A stretch of 64,000 bases of DNA from Microbacterium sp. Leaf320 (GTDB lineage Bacteria > Actinomycetota > Actinomycetes > Actinomycetales > Microbacteriaceae). Made by a program: the position numbers and the translations under genes. Positions 1-9,417 of the stretch are shown here, one piece after another (the first letter of the stretch is position 1; every line of letters starts with the position of its first letter). The stretch covers positions 186,001-250,000 of the forward strand of contig NZ_LMOD01000005.1 in the NCBI RefSeq assembly GCF_001423485.1, in the 5' to 3' direction. Under the pieces are notes generated by a model that had not been told where the DNA came from, searched no databases, and worked only from the letters and a program-made list of their open reading frames with translations.

Positions 1-246
1 GCCGACGAGCACCTGCGCGGCACCGAACTCGACGGCACGATCCTCGGGCCCGGAACGCTCACGTTCGACGAGCCGACCGGCCGCATCGTCCTCGACCCCG
101 AGGGCAAGGGAGAGGTCTCCCGCGCCGATGTGGCAGCGGTGATCGCCGAGTCCGTCGCCAACCCGTCGACCTTCGGTCGCACCATCCGGTTCGGGAACGG
201 CTCAGGCGACTCGGCGGTGCCGATCGCCGACGCCCTCAGCGCCTGA
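1..246 (+). CDS. C-terminal end of an atypical SDR / NAD(P)-binding oxidoreductase (partial)
   Basis: An open frame enters from the left edge and stops at a TGA at 244-246, giving the last 81 residues of a protein whose start lies outside the window. The stretch with SRADVAAVIAE and then a T-F-G-R-T-I-R-F ending is typical of the C-terminus of YwnB/YtfG-like short-chain dehydrogenases (NAD(P)H-binding epimerase-like proteins). The Rossmann glycine motif is not in view, so the family call rests on the tail alone. The next gene starts four bases later, so the two are probably cotranscribed. Confidence 0.6.
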   Translation, partial: ADEHLRGTELDGTILGPGTLTFDEPTGRIVLDPEGKGEVSRADVAAVIAESVANPSTFGRTIRFGNGSGDSAVPIADALSA

Positions 247-250
247 CGCC

Positions 251-1450
251 ATGTTCCGGCGACGCGCCTGGGCGGTCGGAGCAGCGGCGATCGTGGGGCT
301 CTGCGCACTCACGGCCTCCTCGTCGGCATCCGCCCAGGTCACAGGCCGCGCTGAGGCCCCCACGGTGGCCGCCGAGGCGATTGCAGAGGCCGCAGGGCCT
401 GATGAGCGCGCCGAGATGCTGGTCGGGCGTATGACGACGGCACAGCAGGCGGCGAGCATTGTGATGGGGCACATTCCGACGACGGATGCGGCGGCGTTGA
501 GCGCCTACATGGCCCAGGGGCTCGGTGGATTCATCCTGATGGGCGCGAACATCCCGGCGACGGATGGGGAGCTCGCGGCACTCACCGCATCGCTGACGAT
601 CGACCCCGAGCTTCCTCCACTCATCGCGATCGACCAGGAGGGCGGCATCGTCTCGCGCCTTCCTGCCGACGACTACGCCGCATCGACGACTCTGAAGTCG
701 CTGCCTGTCGCCGACACCGCTGCGGCCTTCTCCGCCAGGGCGGCGCTGGTCGCCAAATCGGGGATCACCGTCGACTTCGGCACGGTCGCGGATGTGACCG
801 CCGATCCGTCGTCGTTCATCTACGGCCGGGCGCTCGGCACGGATCCGAAGTCATCGGCGGATCGGGTCGCCGCCGCCACGGCAGCCCAGGAACCCGTTGT
901 CGCGTCGACGCTCAAGCACTTCCCCGGGCACGGTGCGGCTCCAGGCGACTCGCACCATGCGATCCCCTCGACGGTTGAGACGCTCGACGAGTGGCGCGCG
1001 AAGGACGCCGTGCCGTTCATCGCCGGCATCGACGCCGGGGCGTCTCTGCTGATGTTCGGCCATCTCGCGTACACGTCGGTGGACCCGGCACCCGCGTCGC
1101 TCTCCGCACGGTGGCACGAGATCGCCCGCGACGAGCTGGGGTTCGACGGCGTGCTCGTCACCGATGACCTCGGGATGCTGCAGTCCTCAGGGCTTCCCGA
1201 GTATGCCGACCCGGTGGCCAACGCCGTCACGGCGGTCGCAGTGGGAAACGACCTGGTTCTCATGATCGCCGGGTCGACAGCCGACACTGCATCCGAGATC
1301 GTCGCAGGGATCACCGCGGCGGTCGACTCGGGAGCACTCCCGGCAGAACGGCTCGCCGACGCTGCCACGAGGGTGGTGGCGCTCAGGCTCCAGTCCAGTG
1401 CGGCGAGCGCTGAGTGGTCGCTGTGCGCGGAGTGCGAGCCCGCCGGCTGA
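251..1450 (+). CDS. Secreted glycoside hydrolase family 3 N-terminal domain protein (beta-N-acetylhexosaminidase, NagZ-like)
   Basis: This 399-residue protein begins with an arginine-rich signal peptide that probably ends near an A-S-A site around residue 28, so it should act outside the membrane. The GH3 barrel follows. The KHFPGHG motif near residue 220 and the D-S-H just after it match the substrate-binding and acid/base histidine region of NagZ enzymes, and V-T-D-D-L-G-M near residue 305 carries the likely nucleophile aspartate. There is no C-terminal GH3 domain, as in NagZ. By family it removes terminal N-acetylglucosamine from muropeptides or chitin fragments. It starts four bases after the upstream gene and ends two bases before the stop of the convergent gene at 1453. 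Confidence 0.85.
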   Translation: MFRRRAWAVGAAAIVGLCALTASSSASAQVTGRAEAPTVAAEAIAEAAGPDERAEMLVGRMTTAQQAASIVMGHIPTTDAAALSAYMAQGLGGFILMGANIPATDGELAALTASLTIDPELPPLIAIDQEGGIVSRLPADDYAASTTLKSLPVADTAAAFSARAALVAKSGITVDFGTVADVTADPSSFIYGRALGTDPKSSADRVAAATAAQEPVVASTLKHFPGHGAAPGDSHHAIPSTVETLDEWRAKDAVPFIAGIDAGASLLMFGHLAYTSVDPAPASLSARWHEIARDELGFDGVLVTDDLGMLQSSGLPEYADPVANAVTAVAVGNDLVLMIAGSTADTASEIVAGITAAVDSGALPAERLADAATRVVALRLQSSAASAEWSLCAECEPAG

Positions 1451-1452
1451 CG

Positions 1453-2328
1453 TCAGGCGCTGACTGCCACCGGCTGAGCGGAGCCGAGCCAGGCCTGCAG
1501 GAGCGCGGCGCGAAGACGCGTGCCGCGCTCGGCGAACCCGCGCTGCTGTCGCACGTACTCTGCTTTGCCTTCGGCGGTCTCGATGGGCACCGGCACCACG
1601 TCCCAGGCGGACAGATCGTAGGGCGAGGCCTGCATGTCGAGCAGCCGGATGTCGCGGGCGAGCTCGAACGAGTCGAGGAGCAGCTCCCCGGGGACGAGGG
1701 GGCCGAGCTTCAGAGCCCACTTGTACAGGTCCATGCCGGCGTGCAGGCAGCCAGGCTGTTCGAACAGGGGCTGATCGTCGCGTGTCAGCTCTGTGCGGTT
1801 ACGGGGTACAGCCTCGGGCGTGAAGAAGCGGAACGCGTCGAAATGCGTGCACCGCAGGTCGTGGTTCTCGACGACCGCGTCGGTGCCGGCCTGTCCGAGC
1901 CGCAGGGGAACCGGATGCCGGTGCTCGTCGGCCCGGTACACCATGGCCCACTCGTGCAGACCGAAGCAGCCGAACTGTCCGGGGCGTGAGGCGGTGCGCC
2001 GCAGCATCCGCTCGATGAGGGCCGCGAGGTCGGACTTCTCGTGAGCGAACGCCGCGGCATCCGGGATCGCGCTGTCGGCGTCGGCACCGGGGGAGTACCA
2101 GCGCCAACTCAGCCGCTCGGAAGCCTGCTCGAGCTGCACGCCTGCTCCGGGGTGCCACCGCCGCAGCTGGGCGGGCTTGTAGTTGTAGTAGGTGAAGAGG
2201 AAGTCCCAGACCGGGTGCTTCTCGCGCCGGGATGCTCTCTCCCTGTGCGCGGAGGTGAGCGCATCCGCCCGAAGCAGGTGAGCATGCTCACGCTCCAGCC
2301 ACTCGTGTCTGGGGAGGGAGGTGGTCAT
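1453..2328 (-). CDS. Protein of the actinobacterial family usually annotated 3-methyladenine DNA glycosylase
   Basis: The 291-residue protein has the H-P-V-W-D-F-L-F-T-Y-Y motif followed by P-A-Q-L-R-R-W-H-P-G near residues 40-65. I recognise this from a conserved actinobacterial family that databases name 3-methyladenine DNA glycosylase. I see neither a helix-hairpin-helix-Gly/Pro-Asp element nor an AAG fold signature, so the enzymatic name should be treated as inherited. The ATG at 2328 is preferred over an in-frame start 36 bases upstream, because it lies one base past the stop of the upstream phosphatase gene and gives the expected MTTSLPRHEW start. It is probably cotranscribed with the App1 and DedA genes. 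Confidence 0.6.
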   Translation of the reverse strand: MTTSLPRHEWLEREHAHLLRADALTSAHRERASRREKHPVWDFLFTYYNYKPAQLRRWHPGAGVQLEQASERLSWRWYSPGADADSAIPDAAAFAHEKSDLAALIERMLRRTASRPGQFGCFGLHEWAMVYRADEHRHPVPLRLGQAGTDAVVENHDLRCTHFDAFRFFTPEAVPRNRTELTRDDQPLFEQPGCLHAGMDLYKWALKLGPLVPGELLLDSFELARDIRLLDMQASPYDLSAWDVVPVPIETAEGKAEYVRQQRGFAERGTRLRAALLQAWLGSAQPVAVSA

Positions 2329-2329
2329 G

Positions 2330-3355
2330 TCAGCGGAGGATGCCGGCTTCGCCGAGCAGATCACGCAGCCCTGCGCCGTCCTCGGCGCTCACCCAGGGGG
2401 CGACGCCTTCGGAGTGCGGCTCGTGGCCCGCGCGGCCACCGGCGAGCACGGCCTCGGCCGGCAGCAGTCGACGGATCGCGACACCGGCCACCGAGTCGGG
2501 ATGCTCGTCCATGAACTCCGAGTAGATCGACTCGTCGTGCTGCCCGTCGTCGCCGATGAGCAGCCACTTGACGTGCGGGAACTCCGACGCAAGGCGTCGC
2601 AGGTTGGTGAGCTTGTGCTCGCGTCCGCTGCGGAACCAGCGGTCGTGCGTGGGGCCCCAGTCGGTGAGGAGCATGGAGCCTGCCGGGAACAGGTGGCGTC
2701 CGAGGAAGCGACGGAGCGTCGGGGCGACGTTCCATGCCCCGGTGGAGAGGTAGATCATCGGGGCGCCGGGGTGCTCGCGCAGCACCTGGTCGAGGAGCAC
2801 GGCCATGCCGGGAACCGGGATGCGGGCATGCTCGTCGACCACGAAGGAGTTCCAGGCGGCGATGAAAGGACGAGGGAGGGCCGTCACCATGACGGTGTCG
2901 TCGACATCAGAGACGATGCCGAAGTGCGTCGACTCCGCGACGATGAACGCCGTGGCCTCGACGGGCTCCTGCCCCTCGACGGAGAAGGTGAACGTCTGCC
3001 ATCCGGGCTCGAGATCGACGTGGACCACAGAGTCGATCACGCCTCCACGGTCGGCGACGACGTGGTGCACGGAGTCACCGATCCGCACCGCGACCTTCGC
3101 GAAGCTGACGGGGATCCCGACGAAGCTCCGCCAGCCGCGCACGCTCGCCGGTTCTCCGTCTTTCGTGCTGCGCTGCGGCGGCACGATCAGCACGCGTCCT
3201 ACGACGCGCACCCATCCGGGGCCGCCATACCCGGGGAACGGGAGGATGGTCGCGGTGCGACCGCGACGGCGCGCTCGCTTCTCCCGCCACACGTGGAGGC
3301 GGTGTTCGAGACGCGCGAACCAGTGGATCCGGGGCGCCGGGGGTGACGAAGCCAT
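2330..3355 (-). CDS. App1 family phosphatase domain protein (DUF2183)
   Basis: At 341 residues this has the normal length for bacterial DUF2183 proteins. The catalytic haloacid-dehalogenase-like D-V-D-D-T motif sits near residue 153, followed further on by S-T-G-A-W and by L-I-G-D-D-G-Q-H-D. These are the motifs of the yeast App1 phosphatidate phosphatase catalytic domain. No signal peptide or membrane span is evident, so a cytosolic or peripheral role is likely; the bacterial substrate is unknown. It lies between dedA and the glycosylase-like gene with spacings of 4 and 1 bases. A weak -10-like AAGACT lies six bases before the ATG, so an internal leaderless promoter is possible. Confidence 0.8.
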   Translation of the reverse strand: MASSPPAPRIHWFARLEHRLHVWREKRARRRGRTATILPFPGYGGPGWVRVVGRVLIVPPQRSTKDGEPASVRGWRSFVGIPVSFAKVAVRIGDSVHHVVADRGGVIDSVVHVDLEPGWQTFTFSVEGQEPVEATAFIVAESTHFGIVSDVDDTVMVTALPRPFIAAWNSFVVDEHARIPVPGMAVLLDQVLREHPGAPMIYLSTGAWNVAPTLRRFLGRHLFPAGSMLLTDWGPTHDRWFRSGREHKLTNLRRLASEFPHVKWLLIGDDGQHDESIYSEFMDEHPDSVAGVAIRRLLPAEAVLAGGRAGHEPHSEGVAPWVSAEDGAGLRDLLGEAGILR

Positions 3356-3359
3356 TGCT

Positions 3360-4031
3360 TCAGTCTTTCACGTCGGTCGCGTCCTCCGTGTCGGAGATGT
3401 CGAGGTGACGAGCCTCGAGCCGCGAGAGCACCTTCTTCGCGACGAAGACCGCGAGCAGGAACAGGGCGATGATGCCCACGAAGATGTAGCCCGCGTAGTG
3501 CACGCGGTCGGCGAGCTCGTCGAAGCTCCCGGCGGCGAGAGACGTGATGCTCACGTACGCCGTGGCCCAGATCAGGCAGGCGGGCGCCGTCCATGCGAGG
3601 AAGCGGCGATACGAGTAGTGGCTCATGCCCACGGTGAGGGGGACGAGCGAATGCAGCACGGGGAGGAAGCGCGAGAGGAAGATGGCGATGCCGCCTCGGC
3701 GGGCGAGATACCGCTCGGCGCGGATCCAGTTCGCCTCCCCGACCCGACGCCCGACCCACGACGCGCGGATGTGCGGACCTATCCAGCGTCCGAGCCAGAA
3801 TCCGATGCTCTCGCCGATCAGAGCGCCGACCACGACGGCGATGACCATCGCCACCGCCTCGGGCAGGCTGGTGATGCCGATCGATGCGACGAGGACGACC
3901 GTGTCTCCGGGGAACACCAGGCCGATCAGCACGCTGGTCTCCAGCATGACCGCAAGCCCGGCCACGAGAGTCCGAGCGACCGGGTCGATCGATCGCATGA
4001 ACTCGATCAGCCACGGCACCAGGTCGTCCAC
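3360..4031 (-). CDS. DedA family membrane protein
   Basis: The 223-residue polytopic membrane protein carries the DedA/SNARE-associated signature: a hydrophobic start, F-P-G-D-T near residue 40, the G-x-x-x-G-Y/F-W-x-G-R-W stretch near 75-82, and F-x-R-F-x-P-x-x-x segments around 118-128. DedA proteins are implicated in lipid-carrier (undecaprenyl phosphate) flipping and membrane homeostasis; the substrate here is not determined. The C-terminal 25 residues are charged and cytoplasmic. The start is GTG at 4031, exactly six bases after a TATTCT -10 box, which implies a leaderless transcript. Confidence 0.88.
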   Translation of the reverse strand: MDDLVPWLIEFMRSIDPVARTLVAGLAVMLETSVLIGLVFPGDTVVLVASIGITSLPEAVAMVIAVVVGALIGESIGFWLGRWIGPHIRASWVGRRVGEANWIRAERYLARRGGIAIFLSRFLPVLHSLVPLTVGMSHYSYRRFLAWTAPACLIWATAYVSITSLAAGSFDELADRVHYAGYIFVGIIALFLLAVFVAKKVLSRLEARHLDISDTEDATDVKD

Positions 4032-4037
4032 CCTTTG

Positions 4038-4066
4038 AGAATACGGGAGACGCCGCGGCCTAGGCT
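4038..4066. promoter_or_regulatory. Divergent leaderless promoters for dedA and pabB
   Basis: On the reverse strand TATTCT (4043-4038) is followed by six bases and the GTG of dedA. On the forward strand TAGGCT (4061-4066) is followed by six bases and the GTG of pabB. Both -10-like boxes would place transcription start at or next to the start codon. The -35 regions are not convincing. Confidence 0.6.
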
Positions 4067-4072
4067 GAGAAC

Positions 4073-5407
4073 GTGCCCGAACGTCTGAGCACCCGCGTCC
4101 TGGCGGACCGGGTGGATCCCGCCGCGCTCTTCCTCGCGCTCGAGCGGGCAGAGCCCGACGTCTTCTGGCTCGACGCCGGTGCCTCTGCGTCCGAGGGGTG
4201 GAGTTTCATCGGAACGGGAGAGCCGTCCGCTTTCCCCGAGGACGTTCCGCTGGATGCGTCCGCGGGGGACCGGCCTGCCCTCGACGGGGATGGCTCGCGT
4301 CCTCCGCTGCGAGGCGGCTGGGTCGGCTGGTACGACTACGAGACCGGTGCCCGCGCCGCAGGGGCCCCGACGTCCGATTCCGCCCAGTCCGCAGGCGGCG
4401 CCTGGGTGCGCATCACCCGCTTCGCCGCGTTCGACCACTCGACAGGGCGAGTCTGGGCCTGCGCGGCCGAGGATCTGGACGACTGGGCGGCATTCGTCAC
4501 GGAACAGCGCTCCGTCGACGCGCAGGACGCCCCCGCGCTCGCCGCGGAGCCGCGCCGAGTGGACGCCAGGCACACCGCCGAAGAATACGCGGCCCTCATC
4601 GAACGGTGTCGCGACCTGATCCGGGCCGGGATCGCCTACCAGCTCTGCCTCACCACTCGGTTCACGGTTACCGGGGAGCACGATCCCGTATCCGTCTACC
4701 GTCGGCTGAGATCCGCGACCCCCGCCCACCACGGAGGTTTCGTGCGGATCGGAGGACGCTCCCTGCTCAGCGCGAGCCCGGAGCAGTTCCTGCACGCCGA
4801 AGGCGGAGTCATCCGCACCCGTCCCATCAAGGGGACGCGACCGCGCAACGACGACCCGGTGCAGGATGCGGCGCTCGCCGCGGAGCTCGCGACGGACGTC
4901 AAGGAGCGCGCCGAGAACGTCATGATCGTCGACCTCATGCGCAACGACCTCTCGCAGGTGTGCGAGCCGGGGTCGATCCGTGTCGACGCGCTGTGGGCGA
5001 TCGAGAGCTATCCGGCCGTGCATCAGCTCGTCAGCACGGTCAGCGGCACGGCGGCCGTCGGCACCACCACGGGCGCCCTGTTCGCGGCGTCCTTCCCCGC
5101 GGGGAGCATGACCGGCGCCCCCAAGCTGTCGGCGATGACGCAGCTGTATGACCTCGAGGGCGGCCCCCGAGGGGTCTACGCCGGATGCTTCGGATACATC
5201 GGCGACGACGGCTCGCTCGACCTGGCGATGGTCATCCGCAGCATCGTCATCGACGCGGAGAGTGCGGTGATCGGAGCGGGCGGCGGCATCACGTGGCGGT
5301 CGGTCGCGGCATCCGAGGTCGCGGAGGTGGCGACGAAGGCGCGGGCGCCCCTTGCGGCCCTCGGCGCGGAAATGCCTGCGGCCTGGGCTTCCGATATCCT
5401 GAACTGA
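4073..5407 (+). CDS. pabB: Chorismate-binding protein, aminodeoxychorismate synthase component I
   Basis: The 444-residue protein has the anthranilate/aminodeoxychorismate synthase fold, with the C-terminal chorismate-binding half complete: Y-Q-L-C-L-T-T, S-P-E-Q-F-L near residue 237, T-R-P-I-K-G-T near 250 and F-P-A-G-S-M-T-G-A-P-K near 344. The T-R-P-I-K-G-T lysine motif favours PabB over TrpE. By family it makes 4-amino-4-deoxychorismate for folate with a glutamine amidotransferase partner, which is not adjacent here. The N-terminal third is shorter than in Escherichia coli but usual for actinobacteria. The GTG start is set by the TAGGCT box six bases upstream. Confidence 0.82.
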   Translation: MPERLSTRVLADRVDPAALFLALERAEPDVFWLDAGASASEGWSFIGTGEPSAFPEDVPLDASAGDRPALDGDGSRPPLRGGWVGWYDYETGARAAGAPTSDSAQSAGGAWVRITRFAAFDHSTGRVWACAAEDLDDWAAFVTEQRSVDAQDAPALAAEPRRVDARHTAEEYAALIERCRDLIRAGIAYQLCLTTRFTVTGEHDPVSVYRRLRSATPAHHGGFVRIGGRSLLSASPEQFLHAEGGVIRTRPIKGTRPRNDDPVQDAALAAELATDVKERAENVMIVDLMRNDLSQVCEPGSIRVDALWAIESYPAVHQLVSTVSGTAAVGTTTGALFAASFPAGSMTGAPKLSAMTQLYDLEGGPRGVYAGCFGYIGDDGSLDLAMVIRSIVIDAESAVIGAGGGITWRSVAASEVAEVATKARAPLAALGAEMPAAWASDILN

Positions 5408-5431
5408 TCCCCTTTTCCCTTCAGATTGGTC

Positions 5432-8017
5432 GTGCGTTCGTTGTCTGAGAACCTGTCCACCTCTCCCGTCGACGAGGAGACCTCCTCGGCGCACGCTATC
5501 CAGGCCAAGTGGCAGAAGTACTGGGCGGAGAACGAGACGTTCCTCACCGGCGGCGACGACGACAAGCGGCCGCGCCGCTACGTGCTGGCGATGTTCCCGT
5601 ACCCCTCCGGCGACCTGCACATGGGACACGCCGAGAACTACCTCTACTCCGACATCGTGGCCCGTTTCTGGCGCCACCGCGGGCACAACGTGCTCAACCC
5701 GATCGGGTGGGACTCCTTCGGTCTGCCAGCCGAGAACGCGGCGATCCGCCAGGGAGCCGACCCGCGCGAGTGGACGTACCAGAACATCGCCCAGCAGAAG
5801 CAGGCGTTCCAGAACTACGGCGTCTCGTTCGACTGGTCGCGCGTGCTGCACACCTCCGACCCCGAGTACTACCGCTGGAACCAGTGGCTGTTCCTGAAGC
5901 TGCACGAGCGCGGTCTGGCATACCGCAAGAAGAGCGCCGTCAACTGGTGCCCGAACGACCAGACGGTGCTCGCGAACGAGCAGGTCGTCGACGGACGCTG
6001 CGATCGCTGCGGCGCCGAGGTCGTGAAGAAGAAGCTCACCCAGTGGTACTTCAAGATCACGGACTACGCCGACCGCCTGCTCGATGACCTGAACCAGCTC
6101 GAGGGCTTCTGGCCGCACAAGGTTCTGCAGATGCAGCGCAACTGGATCGGCCGCTCGGTCGGTGCCGACGTGGACTTCCGCATCGAAGGCCGCGACGAGC
6201 CGGTCACGGTGTTCTCGACGCGTCCCGACACGCTGCACGGTGCGACGTTCTTCGTCGTGGCTCCGGATTCGGACCTGGCGAGCGAGCTCGCGAAGGACGC
6301 TCCTGTCGAGGTGCGCGAGCGCTTCGAGACGTACCTGGGCGATGTGCAGAAGACCACCGACGTCGACCGTCAGGCGACCGACCGCCCGAAGACCGGTGTC
6401 TTCCTCGAGCGATTCGCGATCAACCCGGTCAACGGCGAGAAGCTGCCTGTGTGGGCCGCGGACTACGTGCTGGCCGACTACGGTCACGGCGCGGTCATGG
6501 CCGTGCCCGCGCACGACCAGCGCGACCTCGACTTCGCCCGTGCCTTCGATCTGCCGGTCAAGGTCGTCGTCGACACGACGGCGCCGATCACCGGTGCGAT
6601 GCCCGTCATCGAGGTCGACGACGAGGGTGTGCCGATCGACACGGGGGCCGCTCTCGACGAGCAGAACCCGGCATCCACCGGCATCGCCCTGACGGGGGAG
6701 GGCCGGATGATCAACTCCGGCGCCCTGAACGGTCTCTCCAAGCGCAACGCGATCGCCCGTGCGATCGAGCAGCTCGAAGCCTCGGGAACGGGTCGCGCGG
6801 CGAAGAACTATCGCCTCCGCGACTGGCTGATCTCGCGCCAGCGCTTCTGGGGCACGCCCATCCCGATGCTGCATGCCGAGGATGGCCGCATCATCCCGGT
6901 GCCCGAAGACCAGCTGCCGGTGAAGCTGCCCAGTGTCGAGGGACTCGACCTGAAGCCCAAGGGCTCGTCGCCGCTGGGCGCAGCCGAGAGCTGGGTGCGC
7001 ACCGTGGATGCCGCGAGCGGCGACCCCGTGCTGCGTGACCCCGACACCATGGACACGTTCGTGGACAGCTCGTGGTACTTCCTGCGCTTCCTCTCGCCGA
7101 ACAGCGACACCGTGGCGTTCGACCCGGCTCAGGCGGCCCGCTGGTCGCCGGTCGACTCGTACATCGGCGGGGTCGAGCATGCGATCCTGCACCTGCTCTA
7201 CGCGCGCTTCATCACCAAGGTCCTGTTCGACATGGGGCTGATCGACTTCACAGAGCCGTTCTCGAACCTGATCAACCAGGGGATGGTTCTGCTCGACGGC
7301 GCGAAGATGTCGAAGAGCAAGGGCAACCTGGTGCTGTTCGAGGAAGAGCTCGACGCGTACGGCGCTGACGCGCTGCGCGTGGGTCTCGCGTTCGCGGGGC
7401 CGGTGGAGGACGACAAGGACTGGGCCGACGTCTCGACGACCGGCGCGCAGAAGTTCCTCGCCCGCGCTCTGCGGATCGCCCGTGAGGTGGAGTCTCCCGT
7501 CGACGTGGTGTTCGCCGGAGGAGATGCGGCGCTCCGTCGTGCCACGCACAAGCTGCTCGCGGATGCACCGGCCCTCGTCGAGCAGACGAAGTTCAACGTG
7601 CTGGTCGCACGCCTGATGGAGCTGGTGAACATCACCCGCAAGACCATCGACGGCGCTGCGGGTGCTGCGGATCCGGCTGTCCGCGAGGCCGCCGAGACCG
7701 TCGCCGTGATGCTCGACCTGATCGCGCCGCACACCGCGGAGGAGATCTGGGAGATCCTCGGTCACGAGCCTTCCGTGGGCCTCGTCACCTGGCGTTCGGC
7801 CGACCCCGCTCTGCTCGTCGAGGACACCGTGACGGCTGTCGTGCAGGTGGGCGGCAAGGTCCGCGCCCAGCTCGAGGTGCCCGCGCGCATCGGCGAGGCC
7901 GAGCTCGAGGCGCTGGCACGCGCCGATGAGCGCGTGATCCGTTCGATCGGTGACCGCGAGATCGTCAAGGTGGTCGTGCGCGCCCCCAAGATCGTCAGCA
8001 TCGTCGTCAAGGGCTGA
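5432..8017 (+). CDS. leuS: Leucyl-tRNA synthetase
   Basis: This is a full-length class I synthetase (about 861 residues). The HIGH motif appears as H-M-G-H near residue 63, the zinc-ribbon-like C-P-N-D...C-D-R-C segment near 170-195, the CP1 editing domain with T-R-P-D-T near 265, and K-M-S-K-S near 625. The C-terminal anticodon-binding and LeuRS tail domains follow. It charges tRNA-Leu in the cytosol. GTG 5432 is preferred among several start candidates (TTG 5426, GTG 5432, TTG 5441); none has a clear ribosome site, and only a few residues are at stake. It lies just downstream of pabB in the same direction. Confidence 0.95.
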   Translation: MRSLSENLSTSPVDEETSSAHAIQAKWQKYWAENETFLTGGDDDKRPRRYVLAMFPYPSGDLHMGHAENYLYSDIVARFWRHRGHNVLNPIGWDSFGLPAENAAIRQGADPREWTYQNIAQQKQAFQNYGVSFDWSRVLHTSDPEYYRWNQWLFLKLHERGLAYRKKSAVNWCPNDQTVLANEQVVDGRCDRCGAEVVKKKLTQWYFKITDYADRLLDDLNQLEGFWPHKVLQMQRNWIGRSVGADVDFRIEGRDEPVTVFSTRPDTLHGATFFVVAPDSDLASELAKDAPVEVRERFETYLGDVQKTTDVDRQATDRPKTGVFLERFAINPVNGEKLPVWAADYVLADYGHGAVMAVPAHDQRDLDFARAFDLPVKVVVDTTAPITGAMPVIEVDDEGVPIDTGAALDEQNPASTGIALTGEGRMINSGALNGLSKRNAIARAIEQLEASGTGRAAKNYRLRDWLISRQRFWGTPIPMLHAEDGRIIPVPEDQLPVKLPSVEGLDLKPKGSSPLGAAESWVRTVDAASGDPVLRDPDTMDTFVDSSWYFLRFLSPNSDTVAFDPAQAARWSPVDSYIGGVEHAILHLLYARFITKVLFDMGLIDFTEPFSNLINQGMVLLDGAKMSKSKGNLVLFEEELDAYGADALRVGLAFAGPVEDDKDWADVSTTGAQKFLARALRIAREVESPVDVVFAGGDAALRRATHKLLADAPALVEQTKFNVLVARLMELVNITRKTIDGAAGAADPAVREAAETVAVMLDLIAPHTAEEIWEILGHEPSVGLVTWRSADPALLVEDTVTAVVQVGGKVRAQLEVPARIGEAELEALARADERVIRSIGDREIVKVVVRAPKIVSIVVKG

Positions 8018-8059
8018 CCGCCCGCGTCGTCGCAGACGACGCACCGGCTCTGCACATCA

Positions 8060-8093
8060 GGCCGCCCGCGGGGGTTCTCCCCGTCGGGCGGCC
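8060..8093 (+). terminator. Hairpin terminator after leuS
   Basis: A long GC stem (GGCCGCCCG paired with CGGGCGGCC, extended by GGGG/CCCC around a TTCT loop) starts 43 bases past the leuS stop. There is no T-tract, as is frequent for actinobacterial terminators. Confidence 0.65.
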
Positions 8094-8122
8094 TCGCGCA
8101 TGACGGCGTCCGATCGCTCGCT

Positions 8123-8128
8123 TAGCGT
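8123..8128 (+). promoter_or_regulatory. -10 box for leaderless comEA
   Basis: TAGCGT is followed by six bases and the comEA ATG, so the predicted transcript begins at the start codon. Confidence 0.5.
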
Positions 8129-8134
8129 TGCGGG

Positions 8135-8734
8135 ATGCCCGAGACCGCCGCTCCGTCGCCCCAGCCGCGCCGGTTGCGATTGGGCGTCGGCGCAGCGATC
8201 GTGCTGGCGCTCGTCGTGCTGTCGGCGGCCGTCGGACTCGGGCTGATGCGAGGGCAGGCGGCGCCGACCGAATCGGTGCCGCTGGCCACCGACGCAGCAG
8301 TGGGCGGCGGCTCGACGGGTGATCTCTATGTGCATGTGCTCGGCGCCGTCGAGCATCCGGGGCTCTACGTCCTCGATCTCGACTCTCGGCTGGTCGACGC
8401 GGTGGCGGCTGCGGGCGGAACCACCGACGACGCCGACCTGACCGCGATCAACCTCGCGCGTGTGCTCGCGGACGGCGAGCAGATCATCGTGCCGACGGTC
8501 GGCGCGGTAACGGACGGGCCGGGGGCCGTGGCGCCCTCCGACGATCGCATCGATCTGAACACGGCGGATCAGGCCGCGCTCGAGACGCTGCCGCGCATCG
8601 GGCCCGCCCTGGCCGAGAGGATCATCGCCTGGCGCGACGAGAACGGGAGGTTCCAGTCCGTCGACGACCTCCTCGCGGTGCCGGGCATCGGCGAGAAGCT
8701 GCTCGCCGGCATCCGCGACGGTGTGCGGGTGTGA
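8135..8734 (+). CDS. comEA: ComEA-like DNA-binding competence protein
   Basis: The 199-residue protein has a short cytoplasmic head and one membrane anchor (residues 17-37). A SLBB-type domain follows (V-H-V-L-G-A-V-E-H-P-G-L-Y near 68-80), then a C-terminal double helix-hairpin-helix domain (N-T-A-D-Q-A-A-L-E-T-L-P-R-I-G-P-A-L-A near 145, and V-P-G-I-G-E-K near 183). By family it binds incoming double-stranded DNA outside the membrane and hands it to ComEC. Whether this organism is naturally competent cannot be read from the window; comEC lies 2.3 kb downstream with two unrelated genes between. Confidence 0.88.
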   Translation: MPETAAPSPQPRRLRLGVGAAIVLALVVLSAAVGLGLMRGQAAPTESVPLATDAAVGGGSTGDLYVHVLGAVEHPGLYVLDLDSRLVDAVAAAGGTTDDADLTAINLARVLADGEQIIVPTVGAVTDGPGAVAPSDDRIDLNTADQAALETLPRIGPALAERIIAWRDENGRFQSVDDLLAVPGIGEKLLAGIRDGVRV

Positions 8735-8782
8735 GGCGCGACCCGCGTCTTCTGCCGGAATACCGGCGGATGCTCGTTTCGA

Positions 8783-8788
8783 TAGGCT
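8783..8788 (+). promoter_or_regulatory. -10 box for leaderless lipoprotein gene
   Basis: TAGGCT is followed by six bases and an ATG at 8795. Confidence 0.55.
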
Positions 8789-8794
8789 CCGCCC

Positions 8795-9310
8795 ATGACG
8801 TTGCATCGAACTCGTGCGTTCTCCCGCCATGCAGCCCTCGTGGTCGGCGCTCTCCTCGTGCTCGTGGGGGTCTCCGGGTGCGCGGCCGACGGCGGGCCGG
8901 GCGATGGCGGCGCAAGTGCGGAGTCCGCGGCGACGGAGACGCCCACCGCGGCCCCGACGACGGAACCTTCGAGCGCGGCGGACGATGAGGTGACGTGCAA
9001 TGCGTTCGGCGACGTACAGACGATCCTGCACAACGCTCAGGCCGCGTTCTACGACGAGCGCATGACCGAGCGAGAGCTGGACGGCTGGACTGCGCTCGCA
9101 TCGCGCGTGCTCGGCAACATCCCCGCGGCGGACGACGGGCGCGTCTCCGACGCTCTCGCAGCCGTCAAGGAAGCCGTGCCCGCAGTTCAGGCGCCCCTGG
9201 GGCCGAGCAACATCCTTTCGCGCGAGTGGGACGTTCCCGGGGCTGAACTGCTGGCAGCCTGCGAAGCCGCAGGATTCCCCGTCATCACCAACGGGTTCAT
9301 CGGAGGCTGA
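8795..9310 (+). CDS. Small predicted lipoprotein of unknown function
   Basis: The 171-residue protein has a lipoprotein signal peptide ending in V-S-G-C, with the lipidated cysteine at residue 29. A Gly/Ala/Thr/Pro-rich, low-complexity linker runs to about residue 65, and a mostly helical domain with two cysteines (near 69 and 152) follows. No family is recognised. It has its own leaderless promoter and sits between comEA and a reverse-strand oxidoreductase. A structural or cell-envelope role would fit lipidation, but nothing in the sequence shows a function. Confidence 0.75.
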   Translation: MTLHRTRAFSRHAALVVGALLVLVGVSGCAADGGPGDGGASAESAATETPTAAPTTEPSSAADDEVTCNAFGDVQTILHNAQAAFYDERMTERELDGWTALASRVLGNIPAADDGRVSDALAAVKEAVPAVQAPLGPSNILSREWDVPGAELLAACEAAGFPVITNGFIGG

Positions 9311-9417
9311 GCCACCACCGCACGGCTCGGTCGTCGCCGCTGCACGACAGGACGCCGCGGTGCGACAAACGGCCGAGCGTGACGCGAGTGACCGCGAACC
9401 GCGACGTGACGCCACCG

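Noticed and set aside
4007..8044. A 1345-codon open frame on the reverse strand
   Set aside because: It is antisense to pabB and leuS, has the His/Arg/Asp-rich composition of a GC-rich shadow frame and contains no recognisable domain, while both sense genes carry complete catalytic motifs.
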